A program made the position numbers and the translations under genes. The notes beneath the pieces are model-generated. The model was not told where the DNA came from and did not search any database. It saw only the letters and a program-made list of their open reading frames with translations. 51,251 bases of DNA from Thermoanaerobaculum sp. (GTDB lineage Bacteria > Acidobacteriota > Thermoanaerobaculia > Multivoradales > UBA5704), in NCBI GenBank assembly GCA_021154885.1, contig JAJKHS010000074.1, forward strand, positions 1-51,251. The letters are read 5' to 3'. Below, in pieces: positions 43,988-51,251 of this stretch (positions within the stretch are counted from its first letter, which is position 1; the number at the start of each line of letters is the position of its first letter).

Positions 43988-45094
43988 GTGTCTGATTCCG
44001 TAAATGAGCAGATCAAGTTCTTTCTTCCCGGACCGACCTACGTCCCCCAGGACGCGCGGGAGGCCATGACCAGGCCCATGGTGGGGCACCGGTCTGCGGG
44101 GTTCAAATCGTTCTATCTGTCTCTGGCTGAACGGCTTCCGAAGGTGCTCCGCACCTCGGGCGACGCCATGGTCGCCACCGGCAGCTCGACCCTCATCATG
44201 GAGAGCGCGGTCGTCTCCTGCGCGGCTCAGGACGTGCTCAACCTCACCAATGGCGCGTTCTCGGAGCGGTGGCACTCGATCTCCAGGTCCGTGGGCAAGA
44301 CGGCGGACAAGGTGTCGGTGCCCTGGGGCCAGCCCATGGACCCGGAGATCGTCCGTTCCGCGCTGCGGCGTAAGAAGTACGACGCCGTCACCCTGGTCCA
44401 CAACGAGACGTCGACGGGCGCCCTGTCCCCCATCGCCGAGATCGCCCGGGTGATCCGCGAGGAGAGCGACGCCGTGATCCTCGTGGACACCGTCTCCTCG
44501 CTGGCCGGCGCGCGGGTGGAGAGCGACGACTGGGGACTCGACGTGGTTCTCGCCGGGACGCAGAAGGCCATCGCCGTGCCGCCGGGTCTCACCCTGTTCA
44601 CCCTCTCGGAGCGGGCGGCCGAGCGGGCGGCGAAGGTGCCGCACCGCGGCTTCTACACCGACCTGCTGCGCTACCGCGAGAAGCACCGCGAGGGGGGCTT
44701 CATCACCACGCCCGCCATCCCGCTGCTCTACGCCCTGGACGTCCAGGTGAACCGCATCCTGGCCGAGGGGATGGAGGCGCGCTGGGCCCGTCACGAGCAG
44801 CTCTACCGGCGGACGGCGGAGTGGGCCGCCTCCCGCGGCTGCACGTACGCCTCGGCGGAGGGTGCCCGGTCGGTCACCGTGAGCTGCCTCCACCCTCCCG
44901 CGGGCGTCGATCCCCAGGCCATCGTCAAGGGGCTGGCGGCGCGCGGCTACACGATCGGCGGCGGCTATGGCGACTGGAAGCCCACGACCTTCCGCATCGG
45001 TCACATGGGCGAGGTGCGGGGGAGCGACCTCGAGGCGCTTCTCTTGGAGATCGATCAGATCCTGGAGACGGTCGCCGCGCCGGCGGTCCGCTGA
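43988..45094 (+). CDS. Class V aminotransferase, probable phosphoserine aminotransferase (AGAT type)
   Basis: This 368-residue PLP enzyme starts at GTG 43988. Residues LPGPTYVPQDAREAM and MVGHRSAGF are typical of serine-pyruvate/alanine-glyoxylate aminotransferases. The PLP lysine is Lys193 in LAGTQKAIAVPPG and the ring-binding Asp is in LVDTVSSLAG. It lies directly upstream of serA (3 bases), so it most likely performs the SerC step (3-phosphohydroxypyruvate to phosphoserine), as in archaeal and other AGAT-type SerC enzymes. Substrate assignment is from context, not from residues. Confidence 0.85.
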   Translation: MSDSVNEQIKFFLPGPTYVPQDAREAMTRPMVGHRSAGFKSFYLSLAERLPKVLRTSGDAMVATGSSTLIMESAVVSCAAQDVLNLTNGAFSERWHSISRSVGKTADKVSVPWGQPMDPEIVRSALRRKKYDAVTLVHNETSTGALSPIAEIARVIREESDAVILVDTVSSLAGARVESDDWGLDVVLAGTQKAIAVPPGLTLFTLSERAAERAAKVPHRGFYTDLLRYREKHREGGFITTPAIPLLYALDVQVNRILAEGMEARWARHEQLYRRTAEWAASRGCTYASAEGARSVTVSCLHPPAGVDPQAIVKGLAARGYTIGGGYGDWKPTTFRIGHMGEVRGSDLEALLLEIDQILETVAAPAVR

Positions 45095-45097
45095 ATC

Positions 45098-46693
45098 ATG
45101 GCAACCATGGGAACGACCACGGCGCACCGCATCCTGATCGCCGATACCCTCGATCCCTCCGGTCTCTCGCTGTTCCAGGAGGCCGGGGTGGAGGTCCATC
45201 AGCTCACGGCGGAGGAGCGCCCGCGCCTCGCCGAGATCCTGGCCGATTTCGACGCCCTGGTGGTGCGCAGCTCGACCCAGGCCACGGCCGAGCTGCTCAA
45301 GGCGGGCAAGCGTCTGAAGGTGGTGGGGCGCGCCGGCATCGGCGTCGACAACGTGGACGTGGCCGCCGCCACCGAGCTCGGCATCCTGGTGGTGAACGCC
45401 CCGACGGCCAATCTGATGTCGGCCACGGAGCACACCTTCGCCCTCCTCCTCTCGCTCGCCCGCCGGGTGCCCGAGGCCGACGCCTCGGTGAAGGCGGGGG
45501 AGTGGAACCGCAAGCTCACGGGCGTCGAGCTCCACGGGAAGACCCTGGGGATCATCGGCTTCGGGCGCATCGGCCAGCGGGTGGCGGACCGCGCCCGGGG
45601 CTTCGAGATGAAGATCCTGGCCTACGACCCGTTCCTCGACGCCGCCGCGGCCCGCCGCATGGAGGTGGAGCTGCTGCCGCTCGACGACCTGCTGGCCCGG
45701 GCGGACGCGGTGACCCTCCACGTGCCGTTCACCGAGCAGACGAAGAACATCCTCGGCCGGGAGCGGCTGGCGAAGATAAAGAAGGGGGCTCTGCTGGTCA
45801 ACTGCGCCCGCGGCGGCGTGGTGGATGAAAGTGCGCTGCTCGAGTCGCTGGAGTCCGGCCATCTCGGGGGCGCGGCCCTGGACGTCTTTGCCGAGGAGCC
45901 GCCCAAGGACCTGCGGCTGGTGCGTCACAGGAAGGTGGTGGCGACGCCGCATCTGGGGGCCCAGACCCGCGAGGCGCAGGAGCGGATCTCGATCGAGACG
46001 GCGGAGATGGTCCTCGCCGCCCTCTCGGGGTCGCTGGCGGTGGCGGCGGTGAACCTGCCGTTCCGCCCCACGGGCGCCGGCAGCCGGCTGGAGCCGTTCA
46101 TGGCCCTGGGCGAGACTCTCGGCTGCATGTCCTCCTCGCTGCTGGGCGCCGCGCCCCAGCGGTTGCAGGTGGACGTCTGGGGTCTCGACGAGTCGCTGCG
46201 GGCGCCGGTGACGGTGGCGGTGCTCAAGGGCGCGCTGACGCCGTTCCTGGGCGCGGCGATCAACTACGTCAACGCCGAAAAGGTGGCCGAGGCGCGGGGC
46301 ATCGAGGTGGTGCGCTCCACCCACAGCGCCCGGGGCGACTATCCGCAGCTCGTGGACGTCACCCTCTCGGGCGGCGGCCGGAGCGTCGAGCTGGGGGGCA
46401 CCCTGTTCGGCGACCGCGATCCCCGTGTCGTCCTCTTCGAGGGCTACCGCCTGGAGTTCCAGCCGGAGGGGAACCTCCTGGTACTGGAGAACCTGGACAA
46501 GCCGGGCGTGGTGGGAAAGGTGGGCACCCTGCTCGCGGAGCACGACGTCAACATCGCGGACATCCACCTCTCCCGCCGCGGTGACGAGGCCCTGGCCGTC
46601 CTGCGCGTGGACCAGGAGCCCACGCCGGCGCTGCTGGAGAAGCTGGCCGCACTGCCGGAGGTGAAGTCGGCGCGGCGGGTGTTGCTGGGGTAG
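45098..46693 (+). CDS. serA: D-3-phosphoglycerate dehydrogenase
   Basis: This 531-residue enzyme opens serine biosynthesis by oxidising 3-phosphoglycerate with NAD. The NAD-binding motif is LGIIGFGRIGQRVADRARGF. The catalytic Arg is in NCARGGVVDE, the Glu in FAEEPP and the His in TPHLGAQTREAQ. The long form carries an intervening ASB domain (about 315-450) and an ACT domain (LLVLENLDKPGVVGKVGTLL to the end), so it is probably inhibited by serine. It starts at ATG 45098, three bases after the aminotransferase stop, so the two are a coupled serA/serC unit. Confidence 0.97.
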   Translation: MATMGTTTAHRILIADTLDPSGLSLFQEAGVEVHQLTAEERPRLAEILADFDALVVRSSTQATAELLKAGKRLKVVGRAGIGVDNVDVAAATELGILVVNAPTANLMSATEHTFALLLSLARRVPEADASVKAGEWNRKLTGVELHGKTLGIIGFGRIGQRVADRARGFEMKILAYDPFLDAAAARRMEVELLPLDDLLARADAVTLHVPFTEQTKNILGRERLAKIKKGALLVNCARGGVVDESALLESLESGHLGGAALDVFAEEPPKDLRLVRHRKVVATPHLGAQTREAQERISIETAEMVLAALSGSLAVAAVNLPFRPTGAGSRLEPFMALGETLGCMSSSLLGAAPQRLQVDVWGLDESLRAPVTVAVLKGALTPFLGAAINYVNAEKVAEARGIEVVRSTHSARGDYPQLVDVTLSGGGRSVELGGTLFGDRDPRVVLFEGYRLEFQPEGNLLVLENLDKPGVVGKVGTLLAEHDVNIADIHLSRRGDEALAVLRVDQEPTPALLEKLAALPEVKSARRVLLG

Positions 46694-46767
46694 GGGGGCC
46701 TAAACTTCCTCCTTGCGAGATAGACTCCCGCACGTCCCGCTGGGGACGCACACAGGAGATCCCTTTC

Positions 46768-47844
46768 ATGGCCCACGTCGGAGTCGTCTTCGGAGGTCGC
46801 AGCGTCGAGCATCAGGTCTCGATCCGCTCGGCGCGCACCGTGATCGCGGGGCTGCGGGCGGCGAGGCACGAGGTGACGCCGCTGGGCATCGCCGCGGATG
46901 GCTGCTGGATCGACGCCGCGGCGTCCGAGGCGGTGATCGCCGGGGGGACGAAGGAGATCCCGCCGGTGGACGTGCCCATCGCTCCCACACTGCGGCACCT
47001 GCTGGCGTCGGGGATCGAGGTCGCGTTTCCCATCGTCCACGGCACCTGGGGCGAGGACGGCACCATGCAGGGCCTGTTCGAGATGCTGGACCTCGCCTAC
47101 GTGGGTCCGGGCGTCGCGGCCAGCGCGCTCGCCATGGACAAGGTGCTCTCCAAGCGCCAGTTCCAGGCCGCGGGCGTGCCGGTGGTGGATTATGAAGCGG
47201 TGAGCCGCGCCGACTTCGAGCGCGATCCCGCCGCGTTCGTGAAGCGCTGCGAGCGGCTCCCCCTGCCGCTCTTCGTCAAGCCCAGCGTCGGCGGCTCGAG
47301 CGTCGGGATCAAGAAGGTGGAGAGCCGCCACTGCGTCGAGACCTCGGTGCGCTTCGCCCTCCAGTTCGACGATACGGTGCTGGTGGAGCGGGGAGTGACG
47401 GGGCGGGAGCTGGAGTGCGCCGTCCTCGGCTACCGGGAGCTCTCGGCCTCGGCGGCGGTGGGGGAGATCGTCCCCAGCCAGGACTTCTACGACTACGCGG
47501 ACAAGTACCTCCTCGACTCGGCCGGCCTGATCGCGCCGGCGGACCTGCCGGAGGCCGTGACGGAGCGGCTGCGGCAGCTCGCCGTCCAGGCCTTCGCCGC
47601 CATCGGCGGGGCGGGGCTCGCGCGGGTCGACTTCCTCTATGCAGGGGGTGACGCTCTCTACGTCAACGAGATCAATACCCTCCCCGGCTTTACCAGCATC
47701 TCCATGTACCCTCGCCTCTGGGGCCTCTCGGGCGTCCCCCTCCCCGCGCTGGTGGATCGTCTCGTGAAGATCGCCCTCGAGCGCCACCAGGACCGCCGGC
47801 GGCTCGACGAGGGGATCAAGGCCTTCCTGGCCGAGCTGGGGTGA
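46768..47844 (+). CDS. ddl: D-alanine-D-alanine ligase
   Basis: This 358-residue ATP-grasp ligase joins two D-Ala for peptidoglycan precursors. It begins VGVVFGGRSVEHQVSIRSA; other motifs are PIVHGTWGEDGTMQGLFEML, FVKPSVGGSSVGIKKV, and LARVDFLYAGGDALYVNEINTLPGFTSISMYPRLW, where the metal-binding Asp, Glu and Asn lie. The start ATG 46768 follows CAGGAGAT. It stands after the serine operon with a 74-base gap. An omega-loop Tyr is at ASAAVGEIVPSQDFYDYADKY. Confidence 0.97.
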   Translation: MAHVGVVFGGRSVEHQVSIRSARTVIAGLRAARHEVTPLGIAADGCWIDAAASEAVIAGGTKEIPPVDVPIAPTLRHLLASGIEVAFPIVHGTWGEDGTMQGLFEMLDLAYVGPGVAASALAMDKVLSKRQFQAAGVPVVDYEAVSRADFERDPAAFVKRCERLPLPLFVKPSVGGSSVGIKKVESRHCVETSVRFALQFDDTVLVERGVTGRELECAVLGYRELSASAAVGEIVPSQDFYDYADKYLLDSAGLIAPADLPEAVTERLRQLAVQAFAAIGGAGLARVDFLYAGGDALYVNEINTLPGFTSISMYPRLWGLSGVPLPALVDRLVKIALERHQDRRRLDEGIKAFLAELG

Positions 47845-47983
47845 GCCCGCGCCAACGAGCGCCTCGGTCTGCGCCAGCTTCTGCGCGGAGCAGTCTCCGC
47901 CGCCCCGCTTGCCCGCCGCCCGGGGCTTGGCTAAGCTCCGGGCGGTCTGCCGGCCTTTTTCTCCCCCAGACCGAGGAGCCCTG

Positions 47984-50900
47984 ATGCCCATGCGCGCTGT
48001 CCGTTTTTTATTCGTCCCCCTCCTGGCCGCCCTGCTCGCGGCGGCTCCGGCCCTGGCCGCGAAGCCGGCGCCGGCGAAGAAGGAGCCCCCGACCGACACG
48101 AAGCCCACGGGGCTCACGGACCTGCCGGAGCTCAAGGCCATCAAGTACCGCCTCCTCGGTCCGGCCTGGGGCGGCCGCGTGGCCCGCGTCACGGGCGTGC
48201 CGGGGGACCCCGGCGTCTACTACGCGGCCACGGCCTCGGGCGGCGTCTGGAAGTCGGTGGACGGCGGCGCCTCGTTCAGCCCGGTGTTCGACGATCAGCC
48301 GGTCTCGTCCATGGGCTCGGTCGCCGTGGCCGCCTCCGACCCCAACGTCGTCTACGCCGGCTCGGGGGAGGCCAACATCCGCGGCAACGTGGGAGCGGGC
48401 AATGGCATCTACAAGTCGGTGGACGCCGGCAAGACCTGGACGCACGTCTGGAAGCAGGAGGGGCAGATCGGCCAGATGGCCGTCCATCCGAAGAACGCGG
48501 ACGTCGCCTTCGCCGCCGTGCTGGGGCACGCCTTCGGGCCCAATCCCGAGCGCGGCGTCTATCGCACGAAGGACGGCGGCAGGACCTGGCAGCAGGTGCT
48601 CAAGAAGGACGAGAAGACGGGCGCTTCGGCCGTGACGCTCGATCCCTCCAATCCCAATATCCTCTTCGCCGGTCTGTGGCAGGCGCGGCGCTACCCCTGG
48701 GACCTGACGAGCGGCGGACCGGGCTCGGGCCTCTACGTCTCCCGCGACGGCGGCGACACCTGGAAACAGCTCACGGGCAACGGTCTGCCGGACGGGATCT
48801 GGGGCAAGGTGGGGGTGGCGGTCGCGCCGTCGGAGCCCCACCGGGTCTACGCCCTGATCGAGGCGGAGAAGGGAGGGCTCTACCGCTCGGACGACGGCGG
48901 CGAGAATTGGACGCTCGCCTCGGGCAGCCATGAGCTGCGCCAGCGGGCCTGGTATTACTCGACGCTCGCCGTGTCGCCGGCCAATCCGGACGAGGTCTGG
49001 GTGCCGCAGGTGCCGATGCTGAAGAGCATCGACGGCGGCAAGAGCTTCGAGCACGTGTCCGGTATGCCGCACGGCGACAATCACGACGTCTGGTTCGATC
49101 CCCTGAACGCGAAGCGGATGATCGCCTGCGACGACGGCGGGGTCTATATCTCGTACAACGGCGGCCAGAGCTGGATCGCGCCGCCGCTGCCCATCGGCCA
49201 GTTCTACCACGTGGGGGTGGACAACCGGGTGCCGTTCCAGGTGGCCGGCGCGCTGCAGGACATCGGCACGGCCCAGGGGCCCAGCGACTCGCTCTCCGGC
49301 CATGGCATCCGCAACACCGACTGGCACGGGGTGGGGGGCGGCGAGGCGGGCTGGGTCGTCTCCGACGCCGCGGACCCGAACGTCGTCTACGCCGGCGAGT
49401 ACCTGGGCTATCTCTCCCGCTACGACCATCGCACGGGCGAGTCGCGCAACGTCAGCCCCTGGCCGGAGAACCCCTCGGGGCACGGCGGCGAGGACATGCG
49501 CTACCGCTTCCAGTGGACGGCGCCCATCGCCGCCTCGCCCCACGATCCGAAGATCCTCTACTACGGCGGCAACGTCGTCTTCCGCACCGCCGACGGCGGC
49601 CAGACGTGGACGACGATCAGCCCGGACCTGACCCGCAACGACAAGTCGAAGCAGAAGTGGGCCGGCGGCCCGATCACCGGGGACAACACCGGCGTAGAGA
49701 CCTACGACACGGTGTTCGTCATCGCCGAGTCGCCGGTGAAGAAGGACCTGATCTGGGCGGGGAGCGACGACGGCCTGGTGCACGTCACCAAGGACGGCGG
49801 CAGGAATTGGCGCAACGTCACGGCCGCCGTGCCGGGCCTGCCGGAGTGGGGGACGGTGTCGATGCTCGAGCCCTCTCACTTCGACGCCAACACCGCCTGG
49901 CTGGTGGTGGACGCCCACCGGCTGGACGACATGCGCCCCTACCTGTGGATGACCACCGATCTCGGCCGCACCTGGAAGCGGCTGGACGGCGGCCTGTCGC
50001 GCGACATCTATCTCCACGCCGTGCGCGAGGACCCCGCGCACCGCGGCCTGCTGTACCTCGCCACCGAACGGGGCGTCGTCTTCTCCCGCAATGCCGGCGA
50101 CCCTGGCGCCACCTGGCACACGCTCAAGCTCAACCTGCCCACCGTGGCCGTGCACGACCTGCAGGTGAAGGACGACAAGCTGGTGCTCGCCACTCACGGC
50201 CGGTCGATGTGGATCTTCGACGACCTCGGCGTGGTGCGCAATCCGTTGCCGTCGCCGGCGCCGGCCGCGGGCGTCCACCTCTTCCCCGTGCCGGCCGCCG
50301 TACGCTGGGAGATCCGCGGCGCGGCGGCCGACCGCTGGAACGCCCCGAACGCCCCTCATGGCGCCCGTTTCTACTACTGGCTGGCGAAGGAGCCCAAGGG
50401 GGACGTCACCGCGCAGGTGCTGGACGCCTCCGGCACGGTGGTGGCGAACCTCTCCAGCAAGCCCAAGGAGCCGACCGGCTTCAGCGAATACGTCAAGGAG
50501 GAGAAGGAGCAGCTCGCCGAGCTCGCGCTGCCGAAGGGCGCGGGCGTGCAGCGGGGGGTGTGGGACCTCGCCTGGGACGGCGCCGAGATGATCCCCAAAG
50601 GTGTTCTCGACTCCGGCTATCCGGCCTTCGGGCCCGAGGCCGTGCCGGGCAACTACACGCTGCGGCTGACGGTGGACGGCCAGACGGTCACGGCGCCCTT
50701 CGTCCTCCGTCCCGATCCGCGGTCCACGGCGTCGCAGGCCGACCTCGAGGCGCAGCTCCGTTTCTCCCTCCAGGTCCGCGACGCCATCACCCGCCTGACC
50801 CGCGACGTGGTGCGCCTCCAGACCGTCCGCCGCCAGCTCGCCGAGCGCAACGACCTGCTGGCGAAGGACGAGCGGGCCAAGCCGCTGATCGATCCCGCGA

Positions 50901-51217
50901 AGGCGCTGATCGCCAGGCTCGACGACCTGGAGGCGCGGCTGCACAACCCCAAGGCCGAGATCGCCTACGACGTCCTGGCCCAGAAGGGGGGCACCAAGCT
51001 CTACTCGCGCCTGGCACCCCTCCTCGGCTGGGTGGACAGCGGCAACGGCGCGCCGACCTCCGGAGCGCAGGAGGTCTTCGCCGAGCAGTCGAAGGAGCTG
51101 GCCGGCTATGAGACGGAGCTCGACGGGCTCCTGGGCAAGGATCTGACGGCGCTCAACGACTCGGCGGGCAAGCTCGGGGTGCCGGTGATCTATGTGCCGC
51201 CGGTGGCGGCGAAGTAG
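47984..51217 (+). CDS. Large exported BNR/Asp-box beta-propeller protein (VPS10/sortilin-like)
   Basis: This 1077-residue protein starts at ATG 47984 behind GAGGAG. It has a signal peptide (VRFLFVPLLAALLAAAPALA-AK). Residues 50-750 contain repeated Asp-box motifs: SVDGGASF, SVDAGKTW, TKDGGRTW, SRDGGDTW, SDDGGENW, SIDGGKSF, TADGGQTW and TKDGGRNW. These indicate a ten-bladed-type propeller as in sortilin/Vps10 and BNR glycosidase-like proteins. The C-terminal about 300 residues form a beta-sandwich (a FlgD Ig-like region: PGNYTLRLTVDGQTV) and a helical tail. It is common in Acidobacteriota and related phyla. Its catalytic activity, if any, is unknown. Confidence 0.9.
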   Translation: MPMRAVRFLFVPLLAALLAAAPALAAKPAPAKKEPPTDTKPTGLTDLPELKAIKYRLLGPAWGGRVARVTGVPGDPGVYYAATASGGVWKSVDGGASFSPVFDDQPVSSMGSVAVAASDPNVVYAGSGEANIRGNVGAGNGIYKSVDAGKTWTHVWKQEGQIGQMAVHPKNADVAFAAVLGHAFGPNPERGVYRTKDGGRTWQQVLKKDEKTGASAVTLDPSNPNILFAGLWQARRYPWDLTSGGPGSGLYVSRDGGDTWKQLTGNGLPDGIWGKVGVAVAPSEPHRVYALIEAEKGGLYRSDDGGENWTLASGSHELRQRAWYYSTLAVSPANPDEVWVPQVPMLKSIDGGKSFEHVSGMPHGDNHDVWFDPLNAKRMIACDDGGVYISYNGGQSWIAPPLPIGQFYHVGVDNRVPFQVAGALQDIGTAQGPSDSLSGHGIRNTDWHGVGGGEAGWVVSDAADPNVVYAGEYLGYLSRYDHRTGESRNVSPWPENPSGHGGEDMRYRFQWTAPIAASPHDPKILYYGGNVVFRTADGGQTWTTISPDLTRNDKSKQKWAGGPITGDNTGVETYDTVFVIAESPVKKDLIWAGSDDGLVHVTKDGGRNWRNVTAAVPGLPEWGTVSMLEPSHFDANTAWLVVDAHRLDDMRPYLWMTTDLGRTWKRLDGGLSRDIYLHAVREDPAHRGLLYLATERGVVFSRNAGDPGATWHTLKLNLPTVAVHDLQVKDDKLVLATHGRSMWIFDDLGVVRNPLPSPAPAAGVHLFPVPAAVRWEIRGAAADRWNAPNAPHGARFYYWLAKEPKGDVTAQVLDASGTVVANLSSKPKEPTGFSEYVKEEKEQLAELALPKGAGVQRGVWDLAWDGAEMIPKGVLDSGYPAFGPEAVPGNYTLRLTVDGQTVTAPFVLRPDPRSTASQADLEAQLRFSLQVRDAITRLTRDVVRLQTVRRQLAERNDLLAKDERAKPLIDPAKALIARLDDLEARLHNPKAEIAYDVLAQKGGTKLYSRLAPLLGWVDSGNGAPTSGAQEVFAEQSKELAGYETELDGLLGKDLTALNDSAGKLGVPVIYVPPVAAK

Positions 51218-51236
51218 GGTTTTCCTGGGGTTTTTT

Positions 51237-51251
51237 CCTGGGACCGCCGGC
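51237..51251. repeat. Second copy of an inverted-repeat arm, cut by the window edge
   Basis: The last 15 bases, CCTGGGACCGCCGGC, are identical to bases 35799-35813 of the 31-bp inverted repeat. A run of T precedes it. The rest of the element lies outside the window. Confidence 0.75.

Noticed and set aside
43763-46567. A 934-residue minus-strand frame over the serine operon
   Set aside because: It has no recognisable domain and lies antisense to the aminotransferase and serA genes.
48008-50944. A 978-residue minus-strand frame
   Set aside because: It is the antisense shadow of the BNR-repeat gene.

Overview
This 51 kb window is bacterial chromosomal DNA with very high GC (roughly 70% by eye). 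It is densely coded on both strands, in short operons with many 1-4 base start/stop overlaps. The gene set suggests a soil or sediment member of the Acidobacteriota (possibly the Thermoanaerobaculia) or a relative: a VPS10/BNR-repeat secreted protein, S9 peptidases, several ECF sigma factors, an archaeal/AGAT-type aminotransferase beside serA, a NamZ-type muramidase and a c-di-AMP operon. This placement is inferred from gene content; no rRNA gene is present to settle it.

Left part (1-20978). A truncated aconitase-family hydratase leaves the left edge. It is followed by a lower-GC two-gene cassette (451-1383): a small basic helix-turn-helix-like protein and a nucleoside-deoxyribosyltransferase/TIR-like protein. 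This is my best candidate for an undescribed conflict or signalling module. Next come a Nudix-metallo-beta-lactamase fusion, three exported proteins (a small secreted protein, an alpha/beta hydrolase, an S9 peptidase), an ECF sigma factor fused to its own zinc-finger anti-sigma domain, and a GNAT acetyltransferase. On the minus strand lies a type I restriction-modification pair (hsdM-hsdS) with no hsdR. Its specificity subunit carries an extra C-terminal region of about 155 residues. Zinc-ribbon membrane proteins, a CHALCONE-like secreted protein, a sigma factor/anti-sigma-like/bactofilin-like operon and recD2 follow.

Middle (21040-33820). An NtrC-type regulator is linked to a 71-residue protein and pdxJ. 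Then comes a long minus-strand envelope/stress operon read from right to left: tRNA(CAU)-tilS-hpt-ftsH-folP-cdaA-cdaR-glmM. The Hpt-like protein has lost the catalytic aspartate of its PRPP loop, which suggests a regulatory pseudo-enzyme. An ArsR-type repressor, a Mn-type superoxide dismutase, and a tRNA-Val/tRNA-Asp/rpmG transcription unit with a clear sigma-70 promoter follow.

Right part (33820-51251). A lone sigma-70-like protein and a histone-deacetylase-family hydrolase come first. The hydrolase is followed directly, in its own frame beyond a TAG stop, by eleven 21-bp tandem units with palindromic cores. The adjoining 0.5 kb spacer holds a 31-bp inverted repeat whose arm sequence recurs at the right window edge. 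Beyond it are a secreted three-repeat protein, fmt-rsmB, HU, a family 2 glycosyltransferase, moaC-namZ-hypothetical, a serC-like/serA serine operon, ddl, and a 1077-residue exported BNR-repeat protein. No CRISPR array, transposase, prophage gene or replication origin was seen.
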